DNA of 64,000 nucleotides from Actinomadura opuntiae (lineage in GTDB: Bacteria > Actinomycetota > Actinomycetes > Streptosporangiales > Streptosporangiaceae): positions 124,001 through 188,000 of the forward strand of contig NZ_JASNWF010000020.1 of the NCBI RefSeq assembly GCF_030283205.1. Reading direction: 5' to 3'. A program made the position numbers and the translations under genes. Under the pieces are notes generated by a model, which was given only the letters and a program-made list of their open reading frames with translations, made no database searches and was not told where the DNA came from. Shown here piece by piece: positions 14,560 through 23,058 of this stretch (the first letter of the stretch is position 1; each line of letters starts with the position of its first letter).

Positions 14560-16207
14560 CGAGACGATCGCGGACCTGCTCCTGGAGAAGCTCGGCGACG
14601 AGCGGCCCGGGCTGCGCAGCCGCGAGCGGACGTGGACGTGGGACGAGGTCGTCCGGGACAGCGCGGCGCGCGCGTCGCTGGCCCGCGGGCTGCGCCGGGA
14701 CGGACCGTTCCACATCGGCGTGCTGCTCGACAACGTGCCCGAGTACGTCCTGTGGCTGGGCGCGGCGGCGCTGAGCGGCGCGACGATCGTCGGGATCAAC
14801 CCGACCCGCACCGGCGCGTACCTGGAGCAGGAGGTCCGGCACACCGACCTCCAGCTCCTGATCACGGACGCGGCGGGCGCGAAGCTGCTGGACGGCCTGG
14901 ACGTCGGCGTCCCGCGCGACCGCTTCCTGCTGATCGACGACCCCGGCTACGCGCCGCTGGTCGAGCGGCACGCCTGCGAGCCCGAGCGCGACCCGGCGAT
15001 CACGCCGAAGACGCAGATGCTGCTGCTGTTCACCTCCGGCACGACCGGCGCGTCGAAGGCGACGCGCTGCTCGCAGGGGCGGCTCGCCGAGCTGGGCCGC
15101 AACAACAGCGCCAAGTACGACGTCAAGCGCGACGACATCAGCTACTGCCCGATGCCGCTGTTCCACGGCAACGCGCTGATGGCGCTGTGGGCGCCGTCGC
15201 TGGCCGCGGGCGCGTGCGTGGTGCTGGCGCCGAAGTTCTCCGCGTCCGGGTTCCTGCCGGACGTCCGCTTCTACGGCGCGACGTTCTTCACCTACGTCGG
15301 CAAGGCGATCGGCTACATCCTCACGACGCCCGAGCGGCCCGACGACGCCGACAACACCCTCACGCACGGGTTCGGCACCGAGGCGTCCCCGGAGGACAAG
15401 GCCGAGTTCCTGCGCCGCTTCGGCGCGCGGCTCGTCGAGGGGTACGGGTCCAGCGAGGGCGCCGGGATGATCAAGCGGGTGCCGGACGCGCCGCCGACCG
15501 CGTTCGGCGTCCCGATGCACGGCGGCGTCCGCATCGTGAACCCGGAGACCCGCGAGACCTGCGCCCGCGCCGTCCTGGACGAGCACGGCCGCGTCACCAA
15601 CCCCGAGGAGGCGGTCGGCGAGATCGTCGACGTCGACGGCGCCGGGAAGTTCGAGGGCTACTACAAGAACCCGGAGGCGGACGCCGAGCGCGTCCGGCAC
15701 GGCTGGTACTGGACGGGCGACCTCGGCTACATCGACGAGGCCGGGTTCCTGTACTTCGCGGGACGGTCCGGCGACTGGATCCGCGTCGACTCCGAGAACA
15801 TCTCCGCGCTGGTCACCCAGACCGTCGTCCGCCGCCACCCCAAGATCGTGGACGCGGTCGCGTTCGGCGTCCCCGACCCGCGCTCGGGCGACCAGGTGAT
15901 GGCCGCGATCGAGCTCCCGGCCGGCGTGGAGTTCGCGGACCTGGATTTCGCCGGGTTCCTCGCCGCCCAGGACGACCTCGGCACCAAGGGCGCGCCGCGG
16001 TTCGTCCGCGTCTCGCACGCGCTGCCGACCACCGGCTCCGGCAAGCTCAGCAAGAAGCAGCTCCAGCTCGAAGGCTGGCGCACCGAGGACCCCGTGTACC
16101 GGTGGGCGGGCCGCGGTGCGCCACAGTACGAGCCCATGACCGAGGCGGACAAGGCGGCGCTCCGCGAGGAGTTCACCGCCAGCGGCCGCGAACGCTTCCT
16201 CCCCTGA
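14552..16207 (+). CDS. steroid-acid CoA ligase, FadD17-like
   Basis: 551 residues. ATP motif FTSGTTGASK at 160-169, the variant YGSSEG (about 300) where most ligases have YGxTE, WTGDLGY near 390, and Lys in GSGKLSKKQL near 503. YGSSEG and the context beside FadE and ChsH genes are features of FadD17/FadD19-type ligases, which charge sterol side-chain acids with CoA. GTG 14552 has GGGGAAG upstream and overlaps the preceding gene, so translation is probably coupled. It ends 46 bp before the ChsE2 gene. Product (CoA thioester) is sure at family level; the chain length of the substrate is inferred. Confidence 0.8.
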   Translation: MRDETIADLLLEKLGDERPGLRSRERTWTWDEVVRDSAARASLARGLRRDGPFHIGVLLDNVPEYVLWLGAAALSGATIVGINPTRTGAYLEQEVRHTDLQLLITDAAGAKLLDGLDVGVPRDRFLLIDDPGYAPLVERHACEPERDPAITPKTQMLLLFTSGTTGASKATRCSQGRLAELGRNNSAKYDVKRDDISYCPMPLFHGNALMALWAPSLAAGACVVLAPKFSASGFLPDVRFYGATFFTYVGKAIGYILTTPERPDDADNTLTHGFGTEASPEDKAEFLRRFGARLVEGYGSSEGAGMIKRVPDAPPTAFGVPMHGGVRIVNPETRETCARAVLDEHGRVTNPEEAVGEIVDVDGAGKFEGYYKNPEADAERVRHGWYWTGDLGYIDEAGFLYFAGRSGDWIRVDSENISALVTQTVVRRHPKIVDAVAFGVPDPRSGDQVMAAIELPAGVEFADLDFAGFLAAQDDLGTKGAPRFVRVSHALPTTGSGKLSKKQLQLEGWRTEDPVYRWAGRGAPQYEPMTEADKAALREEFTASGRERFLP

Positions 16208-16253
16208 CCCGCACTTCGGGCGACCCCGATCCGACGACCACGAGAGGGCTTAC

Positions 16254-17417
16254 ATGGATCTGCGTGAGTCCGCGGCGCACCAGGAACTGCGCGCGGAACT
16301 GAGGGCGTACTTCGCGCGCCTGCTGCCCCCGGACGTCCGCCGCCGGGCCGGCGAGGAGGGCGTCGGCGGCGGCACGTTCCGCGAGATCGTGAAGATGCTC
16401 GGGAAGGACGGCTGGCTCGGCTACGGCTGGCCCACCGAGTACGGCGGGCAGGGCAGGTCGATCGCCGAGCAGTACGTGTTCTTCGACGAGGTGCAGCGCG
16501 CGGGCCTGCCGTTCCCGTTCGTCACCGTGAACACGGTCGGCCCGACGCTGATGCGGTACGGGACCGAGGAGCAGAAGAAGAAGTTCCTGCCCGGCATCCT
16601 CGCCGGCGACATCGTGTTCGCGATCGGCTACTCCGAGCCGGACGCGGGCACCGACCTGGCGTCGCTGCGCACCCGGGCCGTCCTGGACGGCGACCACTAC
16701 GTCATCGACGGCAACAAGGTCTTCACCAGCGGCGCCAACACCGCCGACCACATCTGGCTCGCCGCCCGCACGAACCCGGACGCGCCCAAGCACAAGGGCA
16801 TCTCGATCCTCATCGTCCCGACCAGCGCGGACGGGTTCTCCTGGAGCCCGATCCAGACCGTCGGCGGGATGGTCGTCACGGCGACGTACTACAACGGCAT
16901 CCGCATCCCGGCGTCGGACGTCGTCGGGGAGGTCGACGGCGGCTGGAAGCTGATCACCACGCAGCTCAACCACGAGCGGATCGGGCTCGCCGCGCTCGGC
17001 GGCCGGATGATCCGGCTGTGGGAGGACGTGCGGGACTGGGCCCGCGAGAACGGCGTCATCGACCTGCCGTGGGTCCGCGCCGATCTCGCCCGCACCTACG
17101 CGCGTCTCGAGGCGATGCGGCTGATGAACTGGAAGATGACGATGGCCGTCGAGGCGGGCGAGCTGACCGGCGCGCAGGCCGGCGCCGCGAAGTCCTACGG
17201 CACCGAGACGCACATCTTCGTGCAGCGGACGCTGACCGGGATCCTCGGCGCGGCGGGCCGGATCCGCCCCGAGTCGCCGGGCGCGGTGCTGTACGGGCAG
17301 ATCGAGCAGCTGTCGCGGCAGGGCATCGTGAACACGTTCGGCGGCGGCGTCAACGAGGTGCTGCGCGACATGGTCGCCGTCCAGGGGCTCGGGCTGCCGA
17401 GGTCGAGGCGGTCATGA
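16254..17417 (+). CDS. chsE2: acyl-CoA dehydrogenase ChsE2 (FadE29-like) subunit
   Basis: 387 residues, the same length as FadE29 of M. tuberculosis. Shared landmarks: EQKKKFLP-ILAG (about 103-115), IGY-EP-AGTDLASLRT, ATYYN near 220, GGWKLITTQLNHER near 240, and the C-terminus TFGGGVNEV-R-M. FadE28-FadE29 (ChsE1-ChsE2) form an alpha2beta2 enzyme that dehydrogenates the 2'-propanoate side chain of the steroid CoA thioester. The partner ChsE1 is two genes downstream. The stop overlaps the start of chsH2 (ATGA). ATG 16254 has GAGAGGG upstream. Assignment rests on motif recall and on the full operon context. Confidence 0.85.
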   Translation: MDLRESAAHQELRAELRAYFARLLPPDVRRRAGEEGVGGGTFREIVKMLGKDGWLGYGWPTEYGGQGRSIAEQYVFFDEVQRAGLPFPFVTVNTVGPTLMRYGTEEQKKKFLPGILAGDIVFAIGYSEPDAGTDLASLRTRAVLDGDHYVIDGNKVFTSGANTADHIWLAARTNPDAPKHKGISILIVPTSADGFSWSPIQTVGGMVVTATYYNGIRIPASDVVGEVDGGWKLITTQLNHERIGLAALGGRMIRLWEDVRDWARENGVIDLPWVRADLARTYARLEAMRLMNWKMTMAVEAGELTGAQAGAAKSYGTETHIFVQRTLTGILGAAGRIRPESPGAVLYGQIEQLSRQGIVNTFGGGVNEVLRDMVAVQGLGLPRSRRS

Positions 17418-17470
17418 GCGGGGGCGCGGTCATGAGCGGGGACGCGGCCATGAGCGGGGACGCGGCCATG
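17411..17470 (+). repeat. 18-bp tandem repeat giving four in-frame ATG codons
   Basis: Units at 17411-17428, 17429-17446 and 17447-17464, plus a partial unit from 17465, read GTCATGAGCGGGGGCGCG with small changes. Each carries ATG, at 17414, 17432, 17450 and 17468, all in the chsH2 frame six codons apart, and each supplies a G-run ahead of the next ATG. The first ATG overlaps the chsE2 stop. Confidence 0.9.
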
Positions 17471-18433
17471 AACGAGGATTACGAGGCCCGCCTGCAGGCG
17501 TGGGTCGGGCGGGAGCTGGTCGCGCGGCGTCCCGGCCAGGACCCGGTGAACGTCCCGATGATCCGGCACTGGGTCGAGGCGATGGAGGACCCGAACCCCG
17601 TCTACCTGGACGAGGACGCGGCGAAGGCGACGGGACGCGACGGCGTCGTGGCGCCCGCGTCGATGATCCAGGCGTGGACGATGCGGGGCTACGCCGCGAC
17701 CGTCCACCCCTCCGGCGACTCCGGCGAGCCGAGCGGGTTCGACGCGCTGGTGGCGCTGCTCGCCGAGGGCGGTTACACCTCCGTGGTCGCGACCGACTCG
17801 GAGCTGGAGTTCGAGCGCGAGCTCGTCCCGGGCGACCACGTCTCGGTCGAGGAGCACGTCGAGTCGATCTCCCCGGAGAAGAAGACCGGCCTCGGTGCCG
17901 GACGGTTCGTCAGCACGGTGAAGACGTACCGGGACGCGTCCGGCGCGGTCGTCGCGACGCAGCGGTGGCGGACGCTCCGGTTCCGCCCCGCCGACAAGGC
18001 GGCGCCCGCGGAGGAGAAGCCGAAGGCGCTGCGGCCGCGGCCCGCGATCAACCCGGACAACGCGTTCTGGTTCGAGGCGGCCCGCGAGCACCGGCTCGTC
18101 ATCCAGCGGTGCGCCGACTGCAAGGCGCTGCGGCACCCGCCCGGCCCGTGCTGCCCGCAGTGCGGCTCGTTCGCCTGGGACACCATCGAGTCGTCCGGCG
18201 AAGGCCACGTCTACACCTTCACGGTCAACCACCACCCCAAGCACCCCGCTTTCGACTACCCGCTGGTCGTCGCGGTGATCGAGCTGGCCGAGGGCACCCG
18301 GCTGATCGCGAACATGGCGGGCGTCGAGCCAGCGGGCGTCGAGGTCGGCATGCCGGTCGTCCTCGACTGGATCGACCCCGACCCCGACCTCTCGCTGCCG
18401 GTGTTCCGCCCGGCCGCACACAAGGAGCGCTGA
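17414..18433 (+). CDS. chsH2: ChsH2: MaoC-like hydratase subunit fused to DUF35 (Zn ribbon/OB)
   Basis: 339 residues from the first ATG, 321 from the fourth (17468), which matches the start of known ChsH2 best. The N-terminal half is a MaoC-like hot-dog domain (DPVNVPMIRHWVEAMEDPNP, VAPASMIQAWTM). The C-terminal half is DUF35: a rubredoxin-like Zn ribbon CADC...CCPQCGS (about residues 230-252) and an OB-fold with YTFTVNHHPKHPAF. Known biology: ChsH1-ChsH2 hydrate the enoyl-CoA made by ChsE1-ChsE2, and the DUF35 part binds Ltp2 to make the aldolase. The M. tuberculosis protein lacks the cysteines seen here. The start sits in an 18-bp repeat that gives four candidate ATGs. Confidence 0.9.
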   Translation: MSGGAVMSGDAAMSGDAAMNEDYEARLQAWVGRELVARRPGQDPVNVPMIRHWVEAMEDPNPVYLDEDAAKATGRDGVVAPASMIQAWTMRGYAATVHPSGDSGEPSGFDALVALLAEGGYTSVVATDSELEFERELVPGDHVSVEEHVESISPEKKTGLGAGRFVSTVKTYRDASGAVVATQRWRTLRFRPADKAAPAEEKPKALRPRPAINPDNAFWFEAAREHRLVIQRCADCKALRHPPGPCCPQCGSFAWDTIESSGEGHVYTFTVNHHPKHPAFDYPLVVAVIELAEGTRLIANMAGVEPAGVEVGMPVVLDWIDPDPDLSLPVFRPAAHKER

Positions 18434-19503
18434 TGGACTTCACCCTGGGCGAGGAGCTGGAAGCGGTCCGGGACCTGGCCCGGCAGATCTTCACCGACCA
18501 CGCGACGCAGGACCGCGTCCGCGCCGCCGAGCGCTCCGAGGACGGCGTCGACCGGGTGCTCTGGAACGAGCTGGCGTCCGCCGGGCTGCTCGGCGTCGCG
18601 CTCCCGGAGGACGCGGGCGGCGCGGGACTCGGGATCGAGGCGCTGTGCGTCCTGCTGGAGGAGCAGGGCCGCGCCGTCGCGCCCGTCCCGCTGTGGCCGT
18701 CGCTGACCGCGGCGCTCACCCTGGCCTCGCACAACACCTCCGGCCTGCTGGTGTCGGGGGTCGTGGACGGGACGGCCCGGCTGACGCTCGCGCTGGAGGA
18801 GTTCGCGCCCGCCGACCCGGCGCGGCCGCGCTGCGAGGCCGTCCGCGACGGCGACGGCTGGCGGCTGACCGGCACCAAGGCCGCCGTCCCGTTCGCCCGC
18901 GGCGCCGACTTCATGCTGGTCGCCGCCCGCACCCCCGCCGGCCCCGGCCTGTTCCTGCTCGGCACCGGCGTCGACGGGACGCGCTGGGAGGACGTCGACA
19001 CCACCGCGCACGACGGCGCCGCCACCCTCGTCCTCGACGGGGCGCCCGCGCAGCAGCTCCCGGCCGGGTCCCTGGCGACCGCGCTGCGGCTGTCGCGGGT
19101 CGCGCTCGCCGCCGTCCAGGTCGGCGTCGCCGAGGGCGCGCTGCGGATCGCCGGCGGGTACCTCGCCGGACGCGAGCAGTTCGGCCGGCCGCTCGCGACG
19201 TTCCAGGCCGTCCAGCACCAGCTCGCCGACTGCTACATCGAGATCGACGCGCTGCGCGTGTGCCTGTGGCACGCCGTCTCGCTGATCGCCGCGGGCGAGG
19301 ACGCCGAGACGGCCGTCCTGGTCGCCAAGTGGTGGTCGGACGAGGGCGGGCTGAACGTCGTGCACCGCGTCCAGCACCTGCACGGCGGCATCGGCGTGGA
19401 CGTCGACTACCCCGTCCACCGGTACTTCCTGTGGGGCAAGCACATCTCCGGGATGCTCGGCGGCGCGTCCGCCGACCTCGAGACCCTGGGCGCCGCCCTG
19501 TGA
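18433..19503 (+). CDS. chsE1: acyl-CoA dehydrogenase ChsE1 (FadE28-like) subunit
   Basis: 356 residues; shorter and less conserved in its centre than ordinary acyl-CoA dehydrogenases, as for FadE28. PEDAGGAGLG (about 55-65), REQFGRPLATFQAVQHQLAD (about 235-255) and a HLHGGIGVDVDYPVHRY end are the recognisable blocks. It should pair with ChsE2 to form the heterotetramer, FAD being held at the interface. The stop of chsH2 overlaps its ATG (TGATG). Its place between chsH2 and chsH1 differs from the M. tuberculosis igr order, in which the two dehydrogenase genes are adjacent. Confidence 0.85.
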   Translation: MDFTLGEELEAVRDLARQIFTDHATQDRVRAAERSEDGVDRVLWNELASAGLLGVALPEDAGGAGLGIEALCVLLEEQGRAVAPVPLWPSLTAALTLASHNTSGLLVSGVVDGTARLTLALEEFAPADPARPRCEAVRDGDGWRLTGTKAAVPFARGADFMLVAARTPAGPGLFLLGTGVDGTRWEDVDTTAHDGAATLVLDGAPAQQLPAGSLATALRLSRVALAAVQVGVAEGALRIAGGYLAGREQFGRPLATFQAVQHQLADCYIEIDALRVCLWHAVSLIAAGEDAETAVLVAKWWSDEGGLNVVHRVQHLHGGIGVDVDYPVHRYFLWGKHISGMLGGASADLETLGAAL

Positions 19504-19919
19504 GCCGCGCCTACGAGGAGGTCACGGTGGGGGAGGAGCTCCCCGAGCTGCCCATCCCGCTGACCCGTACGATGATCGTCGCGACGGCCATCGCGAGCCG
19601 CGACTACCAGGACGTCCACCACGACCCGGCGCTCGCCGAGGAGCGCGGCTCCAGGGACGTCTTCATGAACATCCTGACCACCAACGGGCTCGTCGACCGA
19701 TACGTCACGTCCTGGGCCGGGCCCGAGGCCGAGGTGAAGGCGATCAGGATCCGGCTCGGCGCGCCCAACTACCCGGGCGACACGATGGTGCTGACGGGCA
19801 CCGTCTCCGCCAAGCACGACGAGGACCGCCGCGTCGAGATCGCCGTCCGCGGCGTCAACGCGCTCGGCCCGCACGTGACCGGAACGGTCGTCGTCCGACT
19901 GCAGGGAGGTGGCGCGTGA
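19500..19919 (+). CDS. chsH1: ChsH1: steroid enoyl-CoA hydratase subunit (MaoC-like)
   Basis: 139 residues, the length of a single hot-dog domain. SRDYQDVHHD (about 33-42) holds the catalytic Asp and His of R-specific hydratases, and the blocks VFMNILTTNGLVDRYVTSWAGP and GPHVTGTV are strikingly like Rv3541c (ChsH1). It supplies the active site of the ChsH1-ChsH2 hydratase acting on the 17-propenoyl-CoA steroid. GTG 19500 overlaps the preceding stop (GTGA) and its own stop overlaps ltp2 in the same way, so expression is coupled. This is among the surest assignments in the operon. Confidence 0.9.
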   Translation: MSRAYEEVTVGEELPELPIPLTRTMIVATAIASRDYQDVHHDPALAEERGSRDVFMNILTTNGLVDRYVTSWAGPEAEVKAIRIRLGAPNYPGDTMVLTGTVSAKHDEDRRVEIAVRGVNALGPHVTGTVVVRLQGGGA

Positions 19920-21091
19920 GCGTCCTGCCCGGGGCCGCCGCGATCGCCGGCATCGGCGCCACCGAGTTCTCCAAGGAGTCCGGCCGCAGCGAGCTGCAAC
20001 TCGCCTGCGAGGCGGTGCTCGCCGCGATCACCGACGCCGGACTGGAGCCGTCCGACGTCGACGGCCTGGTGACGTTCACCGCCGACACCAGCAGCGAGAT
20101 CCACATCGCCCGCAACCTCGGCATCGGCGAGCTGACGTTCTTCTCCCGCGTCGGGTACGGCGGCGGCGCCGCCTGCGGCACCGTCCAGCAGGCCGCGATG
20201 GCCGTCGCGACCGGCGTCGCCGACGTCGTCGTCTGCTACCGGGCGTTCAACGAGCGGTCCGGCGAGCGCTACGGCCTCGGCCAGGCGGGCCGCCCGATGG
20301 ACGTCAGCGCCGACCGCGCCGCCTACTCGTGGATGACCCCGTTCGGGCTGTCGACCCCGGCCCAGTGGGTCGCCATGTTCGCCCGCCGGTACATGCACGA
20401 GTACGGCGCGACCAGCGAGGACTTCGGCCGCGTCGCCGTCGTCGACCGCGCCCACGCCGCCACCAACCCCAAGGCCTGGTTCTACGAGCGGCCGATCACC
20501 CTCGAAGAGCACCAGGCGTCCCGCTGGATCGCCGAACCCCTGCACCTGCTGGACTGCTGCCAGGAGAGCGACGGCGGCCAGGCCCTCGTCGTCGTGTCCG
20601 CGCAGCGCGCCCGCCACCTCCCGCACCGTCCCGCCCTGATCTGGGGCGCCGCGCAGGGCTCGGGCAACGACCAGCACATGATGACGAGCTACTACCGCTC
20701 CGAGATCTCCGGCATCCCCGAGATGGGGCTGGTCGGACGCCAGCTCTACGCGCAGGCGAGCCTGACGCCCGCCGACATCCAGGCCGCGATCCTCTACGAC
20801 CACTTCACGCCGCTCGTCCTGCCGCAGTTGGAGGAGCTCGGCTTCTGCGCCAAGGGCGAGGCCAAGGACTTCATCGCCGACGGCAACCTCTCGCTGACCG
20901 GCCGCCTGCCGTTCAACACCCACGGCGGCCAGCTCGGCGAGGCCTACATCCACGGCATGAACGGCATCGCCGAGGCCGTCCGGCTGCTGCGCGGCACCTC
21001 GGTGAACCAGCCGGGGGACGTCCACAACGTCCTGGTCACCGCCGGAACCGGCGTCCCGACCAGCGGCCTGATCCTGGGAGCCGACCAGTGA
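19916..21091 (+). CDS. ltp2: Ltp2: thiolase-fold steroid side-chain aldolase
   Basis: 391 residues of the lipid-transfer-protein/thiolase family (GIGATEFSKESGRSE start, LACEAVLAAITDAGL helix, FNTHGGQLGEAYIHGMN near 340). Known role: Ltp2 with the DUF35 domain of ChsH2 performs retro-aldol cleavage of the hydroxylated side chain, releasing propionyl-CoA and a 17-keto-steroid. The partner gene is in the same operon. GTG 19916 and the stop at 21091 both make 4-bp overlaps with neighbours. Confidence 0.9.
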   Translation: MSVLPGAAAIAGIGATEFSKESGRSELQLACEAVLAAITDAGLEPSDVDGLVTFTADTSSEIHIARNLGIGELTFFSRVGYGGGAACGTVQQAAMAVATGVADVVVCYRAFNERSGERYGLGQAGRPMDVSADRAAYSWMTPFGLSTPAQWVAMFARRYMHEYGATSEDFGRVAVVDRAHAATNPKAWFYERPITLEEHQASRWIAEPLHLLDCCQESDGGQALVVVSAQRARHLPHRPALIWGAAQGSGNDQHMMTSYYRSEISGIPEMGLVGRQLYAQASLTPADIQAAILYDHFTPLVLPQLEELGFCAKGEAKDFIADGNLSLTGRLPFNTHGGQLGEAYIHGMNGIAEAVRLLRGTSVNQPGDVHNVLVTAGTGVPTSGLILGADQ

Positions 21092-21876
21092 GCGAATGGG
21101 AGGGCCGCGCCCTCGGCACCCGCACCGTCTCCTACGACGAGACGCGCCCCATCCTCTACGCGCTCGCCGTCGGCGCCCACGCCACCGACCTCGACCTGGT
21201 CTTCGAGGAGAAGCTGCGCGTCCTGCCGACCTTCGCGCTGACGCTCGCGCAGTGGGCGCCGGACGCCCTCGGCTCCGCCGGAGCGTTCGACGTTCGCACG
21301 GCGGTGCACGGGACGCAGCGCCTCCGCGTCCTCCGGGAGCTTCCGCGCTCGGGGACGGTGGAGATGTCGGCGCACGTCTCGAACGTCTGGGACAAGGGCC
21401 GCGCCGCCGTCTTCGACGTCACGGTGACCAGCGACTACTTCGAGGCGACCTGGTCGCTGTTCGCCCCGGGCTGCGGCGGCTTCGGCGGCGAGCGCGGTCC
21501 GTCGGCGCGGCCCCGCCCGTCCACGGCACCTGATCTGTCCCTGGCCGTCCAGACCAACCCGGATCAGGCGGCGCTCTACCGGCTGCTGGGCGACCGCCAC
21601 CACATGCACATCGACCCGTCGGCCGCGCAGGCCGCGGGCATGCCCCGCCCGTTCATGCACGGCCTGTGCACCCTGGCGGCGGTGACCCTGCCTCTCGCCA
21701 CGGAGGTCGGCGCCCACCCCGCCGATCTGAAGGAACTTGAAGCCCGCTTCGCGTCCCCGGTCTTCCCCGGCGACGAACTCGCCGTCGAAGCCTGGAAAAC
21801 CGACGACACGGTCACCTTCGAGGCCTCGGTGGACGCCACGAAGGTCCTCTCCGCCGCCCACGCCCGCTTCACCTGA
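21088..21876 (+). CDS. double hot-dog (MaoC) enoyl-CoA hydratase, ChsH3-like
   Basis: 262 residues, two hot-dog repeats. The C-terminal half carries the hydratase-2 signature HHMHIDPSAAQAAGMPRPFMHGLC (only its key residues matter: HIDP and the following A...G...HGL), seen in ChsH3/Hsd4B and peroxisomal MFE-2. It probably hydrates a longer steroid side-chain enoyl-CoA, one cycle before ChsH1-ChsH2. GTG 21088 overlaps the ltp2 stop. It is the last gene of the eight-gene run; its end overlaps the tail of a decayed transporter gene on the other strand by 8 bp. Confidence 0.75.
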   Translation: MSEWEGRALGTRTVSYDETRPILYALAVGAHATDLDLVFEEKLRVLPTFALTLAQWAPDALGSAGAFDVRTAVHGTQRLRVLRELPRSGTVEMSAHVSNVWDKGRAAVFDVTVTSDYFEATWSLFAPGCGGFGGERGPSARPRPSTAPDLSLAVQTNPDQAALYRLLGDRHHMHIDPSAAQAAGMPRPFMHGLCTLAAVTLPLATEVGAHPADLKELEARFASPVFPGDELAVEAWKTDDTVTFEASVDATKVLSAAHARFT

Positions 21877-22144
21877 CCCGGCCGCCTCGCCCCGGATCCT
21901 CCCTCGCACCGCCGGTCTCCTCACCGGTGGTGCGGGCCGGCGTGGTGCGCCGAGGGAAGAGGAAGGCGAGCAGGCACGCCAGCGCCACGGCGGCGAGGCT
22001 GAACGCCAGGGCCAGCTGCACCGCGTCCGTGTAGTCGCGAGCGAGTGCGGACCTTCCGGTGGCGGGGTCGTCCGCGCTGCCGCCAAGGGAACCGACATCC
22101 GGACCGTCAAACGCGCCGGCATCGTCCTCGGAACACGGCCCTGA
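21869..22144 (-). pseudogene. C-terminal relic of a DHA2-type MFS transporter
   Basis: The minus strand keeps one open frame of about 90 codons ending at TGA (21871-21869). It encodes a hydrophilic loop (DDPATGRSALARDYTDAVQ), one good transmembrane helix (LALAFSLAAVALACLLAFLF) and a basic tail PRRTTPARTTGEE, the usual last helix and tail of a drug-efflux MFS protein. No start, no other helices and no promoter remain; the frame abuts the next gene's stop codon. It fills the 283-bp gap between the side-chain operon and the SDR. Confidence 0.55.
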
Positions 22145-22159
22145 ACCCGGCGGCCGGGT

Positions 22160-22942
22160 TCAGAAATGGGTGCCGCCGTCGATGCGGACCTCGGTGCCGG
22201 TGATGAAGGCGCCGTCCTCGGAGGCGAGCATCGCGACGACGCCCGCCACCGACTCGGGGCCGGCGAACCCCTTCCCGAGCGCGGGGGACAGCTTCACGAA
22301 CAGGCCCAGGTCGGCGTCCTCGGGCAGGCCGGGGCCCCGGCTCTGCCTGCTCTCGCCCGAACCGTCCGTCATGCCGGACGAGATCGAGCCGGGCTGGACG
22401 GCCGTGAACCGGATGCCCTGCTTCGCGTACTCGGCGGCCAGGGCGTGCGTCATCGACTGGATGCCGCCCTTGCTCGCCGCGTAGGCCGCCATGTAGGGGT
22501 GCGCGAACATCGCGGAGGTCGAACTGAAGTTGACCACCGCCGGTGCCGTGCCCTCCAGCAGCGCCGGGATCGCCTCGCGGATCATCAGGAACGTGCCGGT
22601 CAGGTTGACCGCGATCACCTTGGTGAAGTCGGCGAGGGACGTCTCGTGCGTGTGCGAGGACCGCAGGATGCCGGCCGCGTTGACCAGGACGTCCAGGCCG
22701 CCGAGGGCCGAGAGGGCGGAGGCGGCGGCCCGCACGGACGCCTCGTCCGCGACGTCCACGATCACCGTGCTCAGACGCTCGGCATGGGCGCCCGCCTTGG
22801 CCACGGTGTCCTTAAGGCCTGGCTCGCTGACGTCGGCGGCGACCACGTCCCCGCCCTCGGCGAGGATGCGCAGCACCGTGGCCTGACCGATGCCCGAGCC
22901 TCCGCCCGTGACGAGCACCCGGCGTCCGTTGTAGCGGTCCAT
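22160..22942 (-). CDS. SDR-family oxidoreductase
   Basis: 260 residues. Coenzyme loop TGGGSGIGQ (12-20), Asp after beta-2 (AADVSE) favouring NAD(H), NAAG near 90, Ser about 142 and Tyr-x3-Lys in YAASK, final RIDGGTHF. It is a paralogue of the SDR at 3857-4603: both begin M-x-RY-x-G and end with (V/I)DGG(S/T)H plus an aliphatic or aromatic residue. ATG 22942 has GGAG 7 nt upstream. It is divergent from a TetR gene with a dyad between, so local TetR control is likely. A role in steroid or other lipid oxidation is inferred from the paralogy only. Confidence 0.85.
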   Translation of the reverse strand: MDRYNGRRVLVTGGGSGIGQATVLRILAEGGDVVAADVSEPGLKDTVAKAGAHAERLSTVIVDVADEASVRAAASALSALGGLDVLVNAAGILRSSHTHETSLADFTKVIAVNLTGTFLMIREAIPALLEGTAPAVVNFSSTSAMFAHPYMAAYAASKGGIQSMTHALAAEYAKQGIRFTAVQPGSISSGMTDGSGESRQSRGPGLPEDADLGLFVKLSPALGKGFAGPESVAGVVAMLASEDGAFITGTEVRIDGGTHF

Positions 22943-22987
22943 ATCGTTCTCCGATGCTTTATGGGAAGCAGGCTCTGTCCACGGTAC

Positions 22988-23008
22988 GTCAAAGTGGCAC
23001 GTTTTGTC
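22988..23008. promoter_or_regulatory. imperfect dyad between SDR and TetR genes
   Basis: GTCAAA at 22988-22993 and TTTGTC at 23003-23008 form an imperfect 21-bp dyad (GnCAAA...TTTGnC) in the 116-bp divergent region. It is a plausible operator for the adjacent TetR protein. A second pair of 6-bp arms (GCTCTG 22972-22977, CAGAGC 23008-23013) surrounds it. Confidence 0.4.
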
Positions 23009-23058
23009 AGAGCGGCTTTCCATGCCTGATCGGCTCTGCCGGACGTAGGCTTCCCTCC

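Noticed and set aside
17411..17470. CRISPR-like array
   Set aside because: Units are 18 bp without unique spacers, lie inside a coding start, and no cas genes are in the window. The other tandem repeats (3.7, 39.75, 61.4 kb) also lack spacers.
20944..22122. Minus-strand 392-codon frame antisense to ltp2 and chsH3
   Set aside because: It is Arg/Pro-rich shadow sequence; the MFS relic in the same region is in another frame.
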